Counted from the stretch's first letter, positions 1 to 5,406 are shown. The stretch: DNA of 5,486 nucleotides from an uncultured Collinsella sp. (GCA_958447915.1 CAUDCB010000137.1:1-5486); one strand, 5' to 3'. The notes: generated from the letters alone by a model not told the origin. Made by a program: numbers and translations.

Positions 1-2
1 CC

Positions 3-29
3 TGATAGCTATTTATCAAGATGTGATAA
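3..29. promoter_or_regulatory. TGATAA-type operator-like palindrome upstream of ackA
   Basis: A perfect dyad TTATCA-N5-TGATAA lies at 13-29. A further half-site, TGATA at 3-7, forms a second dyad with TATCA at 14-18 (TGATA-N6-TATCA). Three alternating half-sites within 27 bases, overlapping the likely -35 region of ackA, look like a transcription factor site. The factor cannot be named: the site matches neither the FNR consensus (TTGAT-N4-ATCAA) nor the Rex consensus well. An AT-rich promoter could produce such a dyad by chance. Confidence 0.4.
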
Positions 30-43
30 CTTCTTATTAAAAT
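13..43 (+). promoter_or_regulatory. Probable ackA promoter
   Basis: This is the only clearly AT-rich stretch before ackA. TTATCA (13-18) can serve as -35. TATTAA (35-40, 16-base spacer) or TAAAAT (38-43, 19-base spacer) can serve as -10. Transcription would start near 47-50, giving a leader of about 45-50 bases. CGGTCG (45-50) and CGACCG (68-73) could pair around that start. Neither hexamer is a strong consensus, so the placement is tentative. Confidence 0.4.
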
Positions 44-95
44 GCGGTCGCTTTAAGGGGTCTGCGTCGACCGTATTGCACTGCAAAGGAGTCTC

Positions 96-1274
96 ATGAA
101 CGTACTTGTTGTCAACGCCGGCAGCTCAAGCCTTAAATATCAGCTTTTGGATACCGATACCCGCAAGGTTTTCGCCAAGGGCAACTGCGAGCGTATCGGA
201 TCGGACATGGGCATCTTTGGCCACTCCGAGAACGGTGGCGCCAAGCAGACCGAGGAGGTTCCCTTCCCCGATCATCGCTCTGCTATCGCTCGTGTGCTCG
301 AGGAGCTTGAGAAGACCGACTTTACGATTGATGGCATTGGGCATCGTATCGTTCAGGGCGGCTGGCACTTCGATGATTCCGCAGTTGTCGACGACGAGGT
401 TATGGCCAAGATTCTTGAGGTGGCACCGCTTGCTCCGCTGCACAACTACGGCGAGGCCGCGGCAATCGAATATTGCCGCGAGAAGTATCCGGAGCTGCCC
501 AACGTGGCCGTCTTCGACACCTCGTTCCACATGACCATGCCCGAGGTCGCCTACACCTACGCGCTGCCCAAGGACGTGTGCGACAAGTACCACGTGCGCA
601 AGTACGGCGCACACGGTACGAGCCACCGCTACGAGTGGATGATGGCCAAGGAGATCCTGGGCTCGCGCTGCCACCGTCTGCTTTCGTGCCATCTGGGCAA
701 CGGTGCTTCGCTCGCCGCCATCGAGGACGGCGTGTGCCGCGACACCACGATGGGCCTCACGCCGCTCGATGGCCTGATGATGGGCACCCGTTGTGGTTCC
801 ATTGACCCGGCCACCGTGTGCTACCTCCAGCGCGAGGGCGGCTACAGCTATCAGGAAGTCGATGACATGATGAACAAGCAGTCCGGTCTGCTTGCCATCT
901 CGGGTATCTCCAACGACGCCCGCGACATCCGTACGCGCGCCTCCGAGGGTGACGAGCGCTGCCTGCTCGCCTTCGACATGTTCGCCTACAAGGCCATGCA
1001 GCAGGCCGGTTCCATGATCGCATCCATGGCGGGCGTGGACACCATCACCTTTACCGCCGGCATCGGCGAGAACGACTGGTCGATCCGCAAGGCCTTCTGC
1101 GACTGCTTTGAGTGGCTGGGCGTGCGCATCGACAACAACAAGAACCGCGAGGCCGTGGGCAACGGCCCGCAGGTCATCAGCGCCGCCGGTTCCGCCGTCA
1201 CCGTCATGGTCATCCCCACCGACGAGGAATACATGATCGCCCACGACGTCGAGCGTCTGACCGCGAACAATTAG
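96..1274 (+). CDS. ackA: Acetate kinase
   Basis: Cytoplasmic acetate kinase (EC 2.7.2.1) catalyses acetyl phosphate + ADP to acetate + ATP, the energy-yielding last step of acetate fermentation, and can run in reverse. The 392 residues are close to the usual ~400. Family motifs occur in order: NAGSSSLKY (7-15), GHRIVQGG (82-89; Arg84 matches the substrate arginine R91 of Methanosarcina), VFDTSFHMTMP (139-149, with catalytic Asp141), YGAHGTSHRY (170-179, His173), HLGNG (199-203), GTRCGSIDP (230-238, Arg232), FTAGIGEN (319-326) and TDEEYMIA (375-382, with the catalytic Glu). AAAGGAG at 85-91, four bases before the ATG, fixes the start. Residue 88 is Gln where GHRVVHGG is more common. The gene stands alone, with its own promoter and terminator, and converges on pta, its pathway partner. 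Confidence 0.97.
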   Translation: MNVLVVNAGSSSLKYQLLDTDTRKVFAKGNCERIGSDMGIFGHSENGGAKQTEEVPFPDHRSAIARVLEELEKTDFTIDGIGHRIVQGGWHFDDSAVVDDEVMAKILEVAPLAPLHNYGEAAAIEYCREKYPELPNVAVFDTSFHMTMPEVAYTYALPKDVCDKYHVRKYGAHGTSHRYEWMMAKEILGSRCHRLLSCHLGNGASLAAIEDGVCRDTTMGLTPLDGLMMGTRCGSIDPATVCYLQREGGYSYQEVDDMMNKQSGLLAISGISNDARDIRTRASEGDERCLLAFDMFAYKAMQQAGSMIASMAGVDTITFTAGIGENDWSIRKAFCDCFEWLGVRIDNNKNREAVGNGPQVISAAGSAVTVMVIPTDEEYMIAHDVERLTANN

Positions 1275-1299
1275 CGCGCCGATTGCATGTAAACGAAAG

Positions 1300-1331
1300 G
1301 CCTCCTGAGCAACAGCTCGGGAGGCTTTTTT
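1300..1331 (+). terminator. Intrinsic terminator of ackA
   Basis: An 11-bp stem (1300-1310 with 1315-1325, one G-T wobble) closes a four-base AACA loop and is followed at once by six T residues (1326-1331). It begins 25 bases past the ackA stop codon. This is a textbook rho-independent terminator, so ackA is probably transcribed as a single gene. Confidence 0.93.
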
Positions 1332-1346
1332 CTGGAGGGCGGACGG

Positions 1347-1518
1347 CGGAAACCCCATCCCATTTTGAACGCGGATTTTGGGACACACTTTCCGTTTGGG
1401 GCAGGTTGCGGAAAATGCGACCCACAACAAAGCAAAATTCCGTCCCGCAGTTTCCCAAACAGCCCCCAAGTGGAAGCTACATCCCACAATTTACCTTCAA
1501 ACCGGGACACACTTTCCG
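1347..1518. repeat. Cluster of six degenerate 16-bp repeats forming paired hairpins
   Basis: The unit TGGGACACACTTTCCG (1379-1394, +) recurs with one change at 1503-1518 (+). Diverged inverted copies lie at 1347-1362, 1409-1424, 1432-1447 (the weakest) and 1471-1486. GGG at the start is kept in all six and a T-rich core in most; the inner bases vary. The pairs 1347/1379 and 1471/1503 have identical geometry: 16-base arm, 16-base loop, 16-base arm, 124 bases apart. 1379-1394 can also pair with 1409-1424 (13 of 16 positions). The loops are not conserved, while the arm ends co-vary in complement. This resembles REP/BIME-type extragenic palindromes. No open reading frame here has a convincing start. 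Confidence 0.7.
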
Positions 1519-1678
1519 GCAGAATGGCCGCCGAGGCCCTATAAGCCTTTCAAATCCAAAGTGACTATATCCGCATCGTTTGCCCCCCAGCAACGGCATC
1601 CGATCATTCAGATTCCCAGCCCCTGCTCGTAGCCAAGCCGCCGTCCACTCCAGATCCCCTGAGCACCACGTGGCGGCA
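1519..1678. other. Intergenic stretch without recognisable features
   Basis: I see no gene with a ribosome site, no RNA gene and no strong hairpin here. Open frames crossing it lack a Shine-Dalgarno sequence and show no family motif. The only detail is ATCCCCT at 1654-1660, complementary to AGGGGAT at 1807-1813. It may extend the neighbouring nested palindrome outward, with 18 extra bases (1661-1678) on this side against one base on the other. Confidence 0.5.
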
Positions 1679-1805
1679 GGGACCCTACAGGGTAAAGCTC
1701 TGAAAAAATTCCGCAGGACGCATGAAACCCCCGCCGCACGAAGTGCGCAGCGGGGGTTTCATGCATGTCCGAGGACGTTTTCAGAGCTTTACCCTGTAGG
1801 GTCCC
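1679..1805. repeat. 127-bp nested palindrome between ackA and pta
   Basis: A perfect 28-bp inverted repeat (1679-1706 with 1778-1805) encloses a separate long hairpin at 1716-1770. The outer end of each arm is itself a dyad: ACCCT-AC-AGGGT in the left arm and its complement in the right. The transcript could therefore fold either as one long stem or as small hairpins. The right arm starts 15 bases beyond the pta stop codon, so it lies in the pta 3' untranslated region. Perfect 28-bp arms exceed what termination needs. A miniature repeat element is an alternative reading. Confidence 0.85.
1716..1770. terminator. Central hairpin, probable bidirectional terminator for pta
   Basis: A 15-bp perfect stem (1720-1734 with 1750-1764), with AAACCCCC opposite GGGGGTTT, is extended inward by CGCAC/GTGCG around a GAA loop and outward by GGAC/GTCC across a two-base bulge. 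Read on the minus strand it lies about 50 bases past the pta stop. A run of six T residues (plus-strand A 1703-1708) follows slightly later. The immediate T tract is short, so termination efficiency is uncertain. Confidence 0.65.
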
Positions 1806-1820
1806 GAGGGGATACGTCCG

Positions 1821-2801
1821 CTACTCAGCCATCTGAGCCTGGACGGCGGTGATAGCCACGACACCCACGATGTCGTCGGCAGAGCAGCCGCGCGACAGGT
1901 CGTTGACCGGCTTGGCGATGCCCTGCAGGATGGGGCCGTAGGCGTCGGCGCCGGCGAAGCGCTGGACCAGCTTGTAGCCGATGTTGCCGGCCTCGAGGTC
2001 GGGGAACACGAGCACGTTGGCCTTACCGGCAACGGAGGAACCGGGAGCTTTGAGCTGAGCGACAGTGGGGACGATGGCGGCGTCGAGCTGCAGGTCGCCA
2101 TCGATGGCGAGCTCAGGAGCCTTCTCCTTGCAGAACTTCACGGCCTCCTGGACCTTCTTGGCGACCTCGCCGCCGGCGGAGCCCATGGTGGAGTAGGAGA
2201 GCATGGCCACGTGCGGCTCAACGTTGCCCATGAAGGTGGACCAGGAGTGAGCGGAGGCGATGGCGATCTCGGAGAGCTCGTCGGAGGACGGGTTGATGTT
2301 GAGGCCGCAGTCGGCGAAGATCAACGTACCGTCGGTGCCGAACTGCGGAGTGTCGGTGCACATCACGAAGAAGGCCGAGACCAGCTTGGTGCCCGGGGCG
2401 GTCTTGAGGATCTGCAGCGCGGGGCGCAGGGTGTCGGCGGTGGAGTGGCAGGCGCCGGAGACCAGGCCATCGGCATCGCCCATCTTGACCATCATGGTGC
2501 CAAAGTAGGTGGCGTCCATCACCTGGGCGCGAGCCTGCTCGATGGTGACACCCTTCTTGGCGCGGAGCTCGGCAAACTTCTGCGCGTACTCCTCGTGCTT
2601 CTCGGCATTGCGCGGGTCGATGACGGTAGCGCCGGGAACGTTGATCTCGTCGGGGTTGCCCAAGATGACGATCTTTGCCAAGCCCTCCTCGATGATCTTG
2701 GTAGCTGCGATGATGGTGCGCGGATCTTCGCCCTCGGGCAGGACGATCGTCTTAAGGTCGGCCTTGGCGGCAGACTTCATACGGTTTAGGAAATCGCTCA
2801 T
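1821..2801 (-). CDS. pta: Phosphate acetyltransferase (phosphotransacetylase)
   Basis: Cytoplasmic Pta (EC 2.3.1.8) converts acetyl-CoA + phosphate to acetyl phosphate + CoA, supplying AckA. The 326 residues match the short, single-domain class (Bacillus subtilis, Methanosarcina thermophila) rather than the ~700-residue enterobacterial form with an extra N-terminal domain. Family motifs: LPEGED (21-26), YFGTMMVKMGDADGLVSGA (99-117), ADCGLNINP (163-171), SYSTMGSA (202-209), PDLEAGNIGYKL (267-278) and GPILQGIAKPVNDLSRG (289-305), where Ser303 and Arg304 fit the Ser309-Arg310 active-site pair of the Methanosarcina enzyme. AAGGAG (plus strand 2806-2811), four bases before the ATG, sets the start. 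The gene is divergent from glf and convergent with ackA, so it has its own promoter, with a foldable leader of about 120 bases. Confidence 0.97.
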   Translation of the reverse strand: MSDFLNRMKSAAKADLKTIVLPEGEDPRTIIAATKIIEEGLAKIVILGNPDEINVPGATVIDPRNAEKHEEYAQKFAELRAKKGVTIEQARAQVMDATYFGTMMVKMGDADGLVSGACHSTADTLRPALQILKTAPGTKLVSAFFVMCTDTPQFGTDGTLIFADCGLNINPSSDELSEIAIASAHSWSTFMGNVEPHVAMLSYSTMGSAGGEVAKKVQEAVKFCKEKAPELAIDGDLQLDAAIVPTVAQLKAPGSSVAGKANVLVFPDLEAGNIGYKLVQRFAGADAYGPILQGIAKPVNDLSRGCSADDIVGVVAITAVQAQMAE

Positions 2802-2825
2802 GTTACTCCTTACAAGCGTTTCGCT

Positions 2826-2910
2826 AAGCTCCAGGCACCCGGCTGTCCACGAATAAACCCGCTGCTAGCGGGTTTACCTTTCAAATATGTACGCCGGGGT
2901 GCTTGAGCTT
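2826..2910 (-). promoter_or_regulatory. Structured leader region of pta with nested hairpins
   Basis: Two 17-base arms (2826-2842 and 2894-2910) pair as 6 bp, a 2x3 internal loop, 6 bp, a one-base bulge and 2 bp. They enclose a perfect 10-bp hairpin at 2854-2876. If pta starts from the minus-strand TATAAT at 2929-2934, the whole structure lies in its 5' untranslated region, ending 15 bases before the ribosome site. This could be an attenuator, a stabilising leader or an RNA-based control element. It resembles no riboswitch class I can name. Confidence 0.5.
2854..2876 (-). terminator. Terminator-like hairpin in the pta leader
   Basis: TAAACCCGCT (2854-2863) pairs perfectly with AGCGGGTTTA (2867-2876) around a three-base loop. 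Read on the minus strand, the stem ends in GGGTTTA and is followed by TT. That is a weak T tract, so it may be an attenuator or only a stable hairpin. Lying between two divergent genes, it does not follow any visible gene end. Confidence 0.45.
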
Positions 2911-2929
2911 TCCTTGTGTGGCAAGCTCA
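2904..2929. promoter_or_regulatory. Palindrome TGAGCTT-N12-AAGCTCA at the pta promoter
   Basis: TGAGCTT (2904-2910) and AAGCTCA (2923-2929) form a perfect 7-bp dyad abutting the minus-strand -10 box and covering the expected pta start site near 2922. A regulator bound here would block pta. The left half-site is also the outer arm of the pta leader fold, and a third related copy (AAGCTCC) lies at 2826-2832. Confidence 0.35.
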
Positions 2930-2954
2930 TTATAGGACGCATTAGCGCTATAAT
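2929..2954. promoter_or_regulatory. Back-to-back -10 boxes of the divergent pta and glf promoters
   Basis: A perfect TATAAT lies on the plus strand at 2949-2954 (toward glf), and another on the minus strand at 2934-2929 (toward pta), 14 bases apart. With one flanking base pair they form a 7-bp dyad, ATTATAG...CTATAAT. Each -35 position would overlap the other promoter's -10 box, and neither -35 hexamer is recognisable. Expected starts are near 2961 (glf) and 2922 (pta). Confidence 0.55.
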
Positions 2955-2970
2955 CGCTCTGATAAATATG

Positions 2971-2989
2971 TCTCGAAGAATGTTCGAGA
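2971..2989. promoter_or_regulatory. Perfect dyad in the glf leader
   Basis: TCTCGAA-GAATG-TTCGAGA is a perfect 7-bp inverted repeat with a five-base centre. It starts about ten bases after the expected glf transcription start and 62 bases before the glf start codon. It suits either a repressor site or a small RNA hairpin. The halves recall actinobacterial LexA boxes, but spacing and inner bases do not fit. Confidence 0.45.
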
Positions 2990-3018
2990 AAAGCCCAGCT
3001 AACGAGCCCGTGGCTTTT
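2989..3018 (+). promoter_or_regulatory. Hairpin just upstream of the glf ribosome site
   Basis: AAAAGCC (2989-2995) pairs with GGCTTTT (3012-3018), ending three bases before the AAGGAG at 3022-3027. It could act as a weak attenuator or influence ribosome access. With only seven base pairs and a wide loop, a chance match is possible. Confidence 0.3.
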
Positions 3019-3032
3019 GACAAGGAGTATCG

Positions 3033-4235
3033 ATGCAGATTACCTCAGGCCTGCCTGAAGGCTTTAACGCCGGTGCATACGACATGATTGTCGTCGGTGC
3101 CGGGTATGCCGGTGCCGTTTGTGCCCGCCGTCTTGCCGAGACCATCGGCTATCGCGTTGCCGTTTTGGAGCGCCGTGGCCACATTGCGGGCAATGCTTAC
3201 GACTGCTTTGATGAGGCCGGGATCCTGGTCCACGAGTATGGTCCGCACATTTACCATACCTTTAACGAGCGCGTCCACAATTTTCTGTCGCGCTTTACCA
3301 AGTGGACGGACTACCAGCACAAGGTGCTTGCCAATATCAACGGCACCCTTATGCCCGTGCCCTTTAACCACGCGAGCCTCAAGCTCGCCTTTGGCGATGA
3401 GCGCGGCGAGGAGCTGTATCAGAAGCTCGTGGAGACCTTTGGCAAGGACGTCAAGGTGCCCATCATGGAGCTGCGCAAGAAGAACGACCCGGATCTTGCC
3501 GAGGTCGCCGATTACGTCTACGAGAACGTCTTTTTGCATTACACCATGAAGCAGTGGGGCCAGACGCCCGACCAGATCGATCCCTCGATCACCGGCCGCG
3601 TTCCCGTCTTTGTGGGCGACGATGACCGCTATTTCCCGCAGGCTCCCTTCCAGGGCATGCCGCAGGACGGCTATACCGCGTTGTTCGAGCGTATGCTCGA
3701 CCACGATCTGATTGATGTGTTCTGCGACGTGGACGCCCGCGACCTCTTTGAGATTGACGAGACCACCGTCAAGATCGACGGCAAGGTCTATGGCGGCGAG
3801 ATCGTCTACACCGGTCCGCTCGACGAGCTGTTCAACCTCGACCTGGGCGCTCTGCCGTACCGTACGCTCGACATGAAGTTCGAGACGCTCGATATGGACC
3901 AGTTCCAGCCCGTGGGCACCGTCAATTACACCACGAGCGAGGATTACACGCGTATCACCGAGTTCAAGAACATGACTGGTCAGGTCCTGCCCGGCAAGAC
4001 CACCATCATGAAGGAGTATTCCAAGGCCTATACGCCCGGCTCGGGCGAGACGCCCTATTACGCCATTCTGGAGCCCGAGAACCGCGAGCTCTATGAGCGC
4101 TATCTTGAGCGCGTCCAGAACCTGACGAACTTCCACCCGGTGGGTCGCCTGGCCGAGTATCGTTACTACGATATGGATGCCGTGACTAACTCTGCCCTCG
4201 ATCTTTCGGATGAGATTATCGCCTGCCATGCATAA
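3033..4235 (+). CDS. glf: UDP-galactopyranose mutase
   Basis: FAD-dependent mutase (EC 5.4.99.9) interconverting UDP-galactopyranose and UDP-galactofuranose, the donor for galactofuranose in surface glycans; it acts in the cytoplasm with reduced FAD. The 400 residues fit the family. Visible motifs: Rossmann GAGYAG (22-27) after the DMIVV strand, GNAYD (53-57), GPHIYHT (70-76), MKQWG (172-176), RYF...QGMP (199-210), YTRITEF (305-311), PYYAI (341-345) and RLAEYRYYDMD (372-382). AAGGAG at 3022-3027, five bases before ATG 3033, supports this start, giving about 15 residues ahead of the usual family N-terminus. The internal ATG at 3084 lacks such a site. The segment GRVPVF (188-193) has Phe where many homologues have Arg. 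The gene is first in an apparent operon with the overlapping glycosyltransferase. Confidence 0.95.
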   Translation: MQITSGLPEGFNAGAYDMIVVGAGYAGAVCARRLAETIGYRVAVLERRGHIAGNAYDCFDEAGILVHEYGPHIYHTFNERVHNFLSRFTKWTDYQHKVLANINGTLMPVPFNHASLKLAFGDERGEELYQKLVETFGKDVKVPIMELRKKNDPDLAEVADYVYENVFLHYTMKQWGQTPDQIDPSITGRVPVFVGDDDRYFPQAPFQGMPQDGYTALFERMLDHDLIDVFCDVDARDLFEIDETTVKIDGKVYGGEIVYTGPLDELFNLDLGALPYRTLDMKFETLDMDQFQPVGTVNYTTSEDYTRITEFKNMTGQVLPGKTTIMKEYSKAYTPGSGETPYYAILEPENRELYERYLERVQNLTNFHPVGRLAEYRYYDMDAVTNSALDLSDEIIACHA

Positions 4236-5259
4236 AGTCATATCATTCGGTATTCCCTCGTATAACGCCGCCAAGGACATGGACCATTGCATCACCTCCA
4301 TTCTGGAGGGGGGCGATTACGCCACTGATATCGAGATCATCATCGTCGATGACGGTTCCAAGGACGAGACGGCAGCTAAGGCCGATGAGTGGGAGGCGCG
4401 TTACCCCGGTATCATCCGCGCGGTGCATCAGGAGAACGGCGGTCACGGCATGGCCGTCCTCTCGGGCCTGCGCGAGGCACAGGGCACCTACTACAAGGTC
4501 GTCGACTCGGATGACTGGCTCGACGGTGCGGCGCTTTCGACCATGCTTTCGATTCTGCGTGGCTTTGTGGAGCGCGACCAGCGCGTCGATCTGTTTATCT
4601 CGAACTATGTGTACGAGAAGGTTTACGAGGGTACGCATACCGCCATTGGTTACAAGTTTGCCCTGCCGCGCAAAAAGATCTTTACCTGGGACCAGATTGG
4701 CCATTTCCGTCCGGACCAGAATTTGCTCATGCACAGCCTGTGTTATCGCACGGATGTGCTGCGCGCGTCCAATCTGCCTATGCCGCCGCACACGTTTTAT
4801 GTAGACAATATCTACGCCTATGTGCCGCTGCCGCGCTGCAAGACCATGTACTACGCCGACATCGACCTCTATCGTTACTTTATCGGTCGCGAGGGCCAGA
4901 GCGTCAACGAGGCCACGATGGTCAAACGTCTGGACCAGCAGTTTCGCGTGACGCGCATTATGATGGAGTCGTTCCATCTGTACAGTGATGTCGAGTCGTC
5001 GCGTCTGCGCGCGTACATGATGGGCTATTTCACCATGATGATGGCAATTTGTTCGGTGCTTACCAAGCTTTCCGATGAGGATTGCGCCGACGAGCGCCTG
5101 ACGACATTGTGGAGTGATTTGAAGGCCTACGACGAGCGAATGTATCGTCGTGCACGCTACGGTGTGGTCGGTTTCTTTACCAACCTGCACGGGCGGGCTG
5201 GAGACAAAACCACACTCGGCCTATACCGTCTTGCCTCAAAGATCTTCAAATTCAACTAG
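4228..5259 (+). CDS. Family 2 glycosyltransferase
   Basis: GT-A fold, inverting glycosyltransferase of family GT2, expected to transfer a sugar from a nucleotide donor to a surface glycan at the cytoplasmic face of the membrane. From the 343-residue start: IPSYNA (9-14), IIIVDDGSKDET (37-48, nucleotide binding), ENGGHG (69-74), DSDDW (93-97, DXD-type metal site), FYVDN (190-194, candidate catalytic Asp193), GREGQSV (220-226), then a helical C-terminus ending SKIFKF. I see no clear transmembrane helix. ATG 4228 is preferred because it overlaps the glf stop by eight bases (ATGCATAA), giving translational coupling, and places the first strand at the normal distance. In-frame ATG 4210 would add six residues; neither has a strong ribosome site. 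Donor and acceptor are unknown. The glf neighbour suggests a galactofuranose-containing polymer, but the protein need not use that donor. Confidence 0.9.
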   Translation: MHKVISFGIPSYNAAKDMDHCITSILEGGDYATDIEIIIVDDGSKDETAAKADEWEARYPGIIRAVHQENGGHGMAVLSGLREAQGTYYKVVDSDDWLDGAALSTMLSILRGFVERDQRVDLFISNYVYEKVYEGTHTAIGYKFALPRKKIFTWDQIGHFRPDQNLLMHSLCYRTDVLRASNLPMPPHTFYVDNIYAYVPLPRCKTMYYADIDLYRYFIGREGQSVNEATMVKRLDQQFRVTRIMMESFHLYSDVESSRLRAYMMGYFTMMMAICSVLTKLSDEDCADERLTTLWSDLKAYDERMYRRARYGVVGFFTNLHGRAGDKTTLGLYRLASKIFKFN

Positions 5260-5279
5260 GGCAGAAACGCTCGGGTAAC

Positions 5280-5392
5280 GGGGACCCCTGGTCCTTAACT
5301 TGCTACTTCGAACAGTCCTGCGCAAGACGGAGGCGCCACTGGCGCCTCCTTTGCGTGCGGAACTCGTATCAAGTTAAGGACCAGGGGTCCTC
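5280..5392. repeat. 113-bp nested palindrome after the glycosyltransferase gene
   Basis: A perfect 21-bp inverted repeat (5282-5302 with 5370-5390), extendable by one G-T wobble and one G-C pair to 5280/5392, encloses a terminator hairpin at 5321-5355. The outer end of each arm is itself a dyad (GGACC-CCT-GGTCC and its complement), as in the element at 1679-1805, although the arm sequences differ. It begins 20 bases after the glycosyltransferase stop and ends 14 bases before the stop of the convergent partial gene, filling the junction. Confidence 0.85.
5321..5355. terminator. Central bidirectional terminator hairpin
   Basis: A perfect 9-bp stem, GGAGGCGCC/GGCGCCTCC (5329-5337 with 5341-5349), closes an ACT loop and is followed by TTT. 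CGCAA (5321-5325) pairs with TTGCG (5351-5355) across a small internal loop. It serves the glycosyltransferase gene and probably the convergent gene as well. The T tract is only three bases, so termination may depend partly on the surrounding arms. Confidence 0.7.
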
Positions 5393-5406
5393 TGTTATGT
5401 CTTGCT

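Noticed and set aside
126..1487. Long minus-strand open frame opposite ackA
   Set aside because: It is a shadow of a high-GC gene: it shows no family motif, it covers a gene with a complete set of acetate kinase motifs, and it crosses the ackA terminator.
1347..1518. CRISPR array
   Set aside because: The copies are in both orientations, degenerate and unevenly spaced, and no cas gene is nearby.
1679..1805. Insertion sequence
   Set aside because: The palindrome is too short to encode a transposase and I see no target-site duplication. A non-autonomous miniature element remains possible.
1580..1852. Possible small protein in the ackA-pta gap
   Set aside because: It reads straight through the nested palindrome and into the 3' end of pta, with no Shine-Dalgarno sequence and no recognisable domain.
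2211..2789. Plus-strand open frame opposite pta
   Set aside because: It is antisense to conserved Pta motifs, is glycine-rich as expected of a reverse-complement reading, and has no ribosome site.
2971..2989. LexA (SOS) box
   Set aside because: The halves TCGAA and TTCGA recall the actinobacterial box TCGAAC-N4-GTTCGA, but the left half lacks the C of the CGAAC core and the spacing is one base short. Nothing nearby is an SOS gene.
4210..4230. Upstream ATG 4210 as glycosyltransferase start
   Set aside because: It has no ribosome site, would lengthen the overlap with glf to 26 bases, and adds six residues beyond the usual family N-terminus. It is not excluded.
3045..4301. Minus-strand open frame of over 400 codons opposite glf
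   Set aside because: Its composition is the complement of glf codons with low-complexity hydrophobic and charged runs. The plus-strand frame has a clear ribosome site and all mutase motifs.
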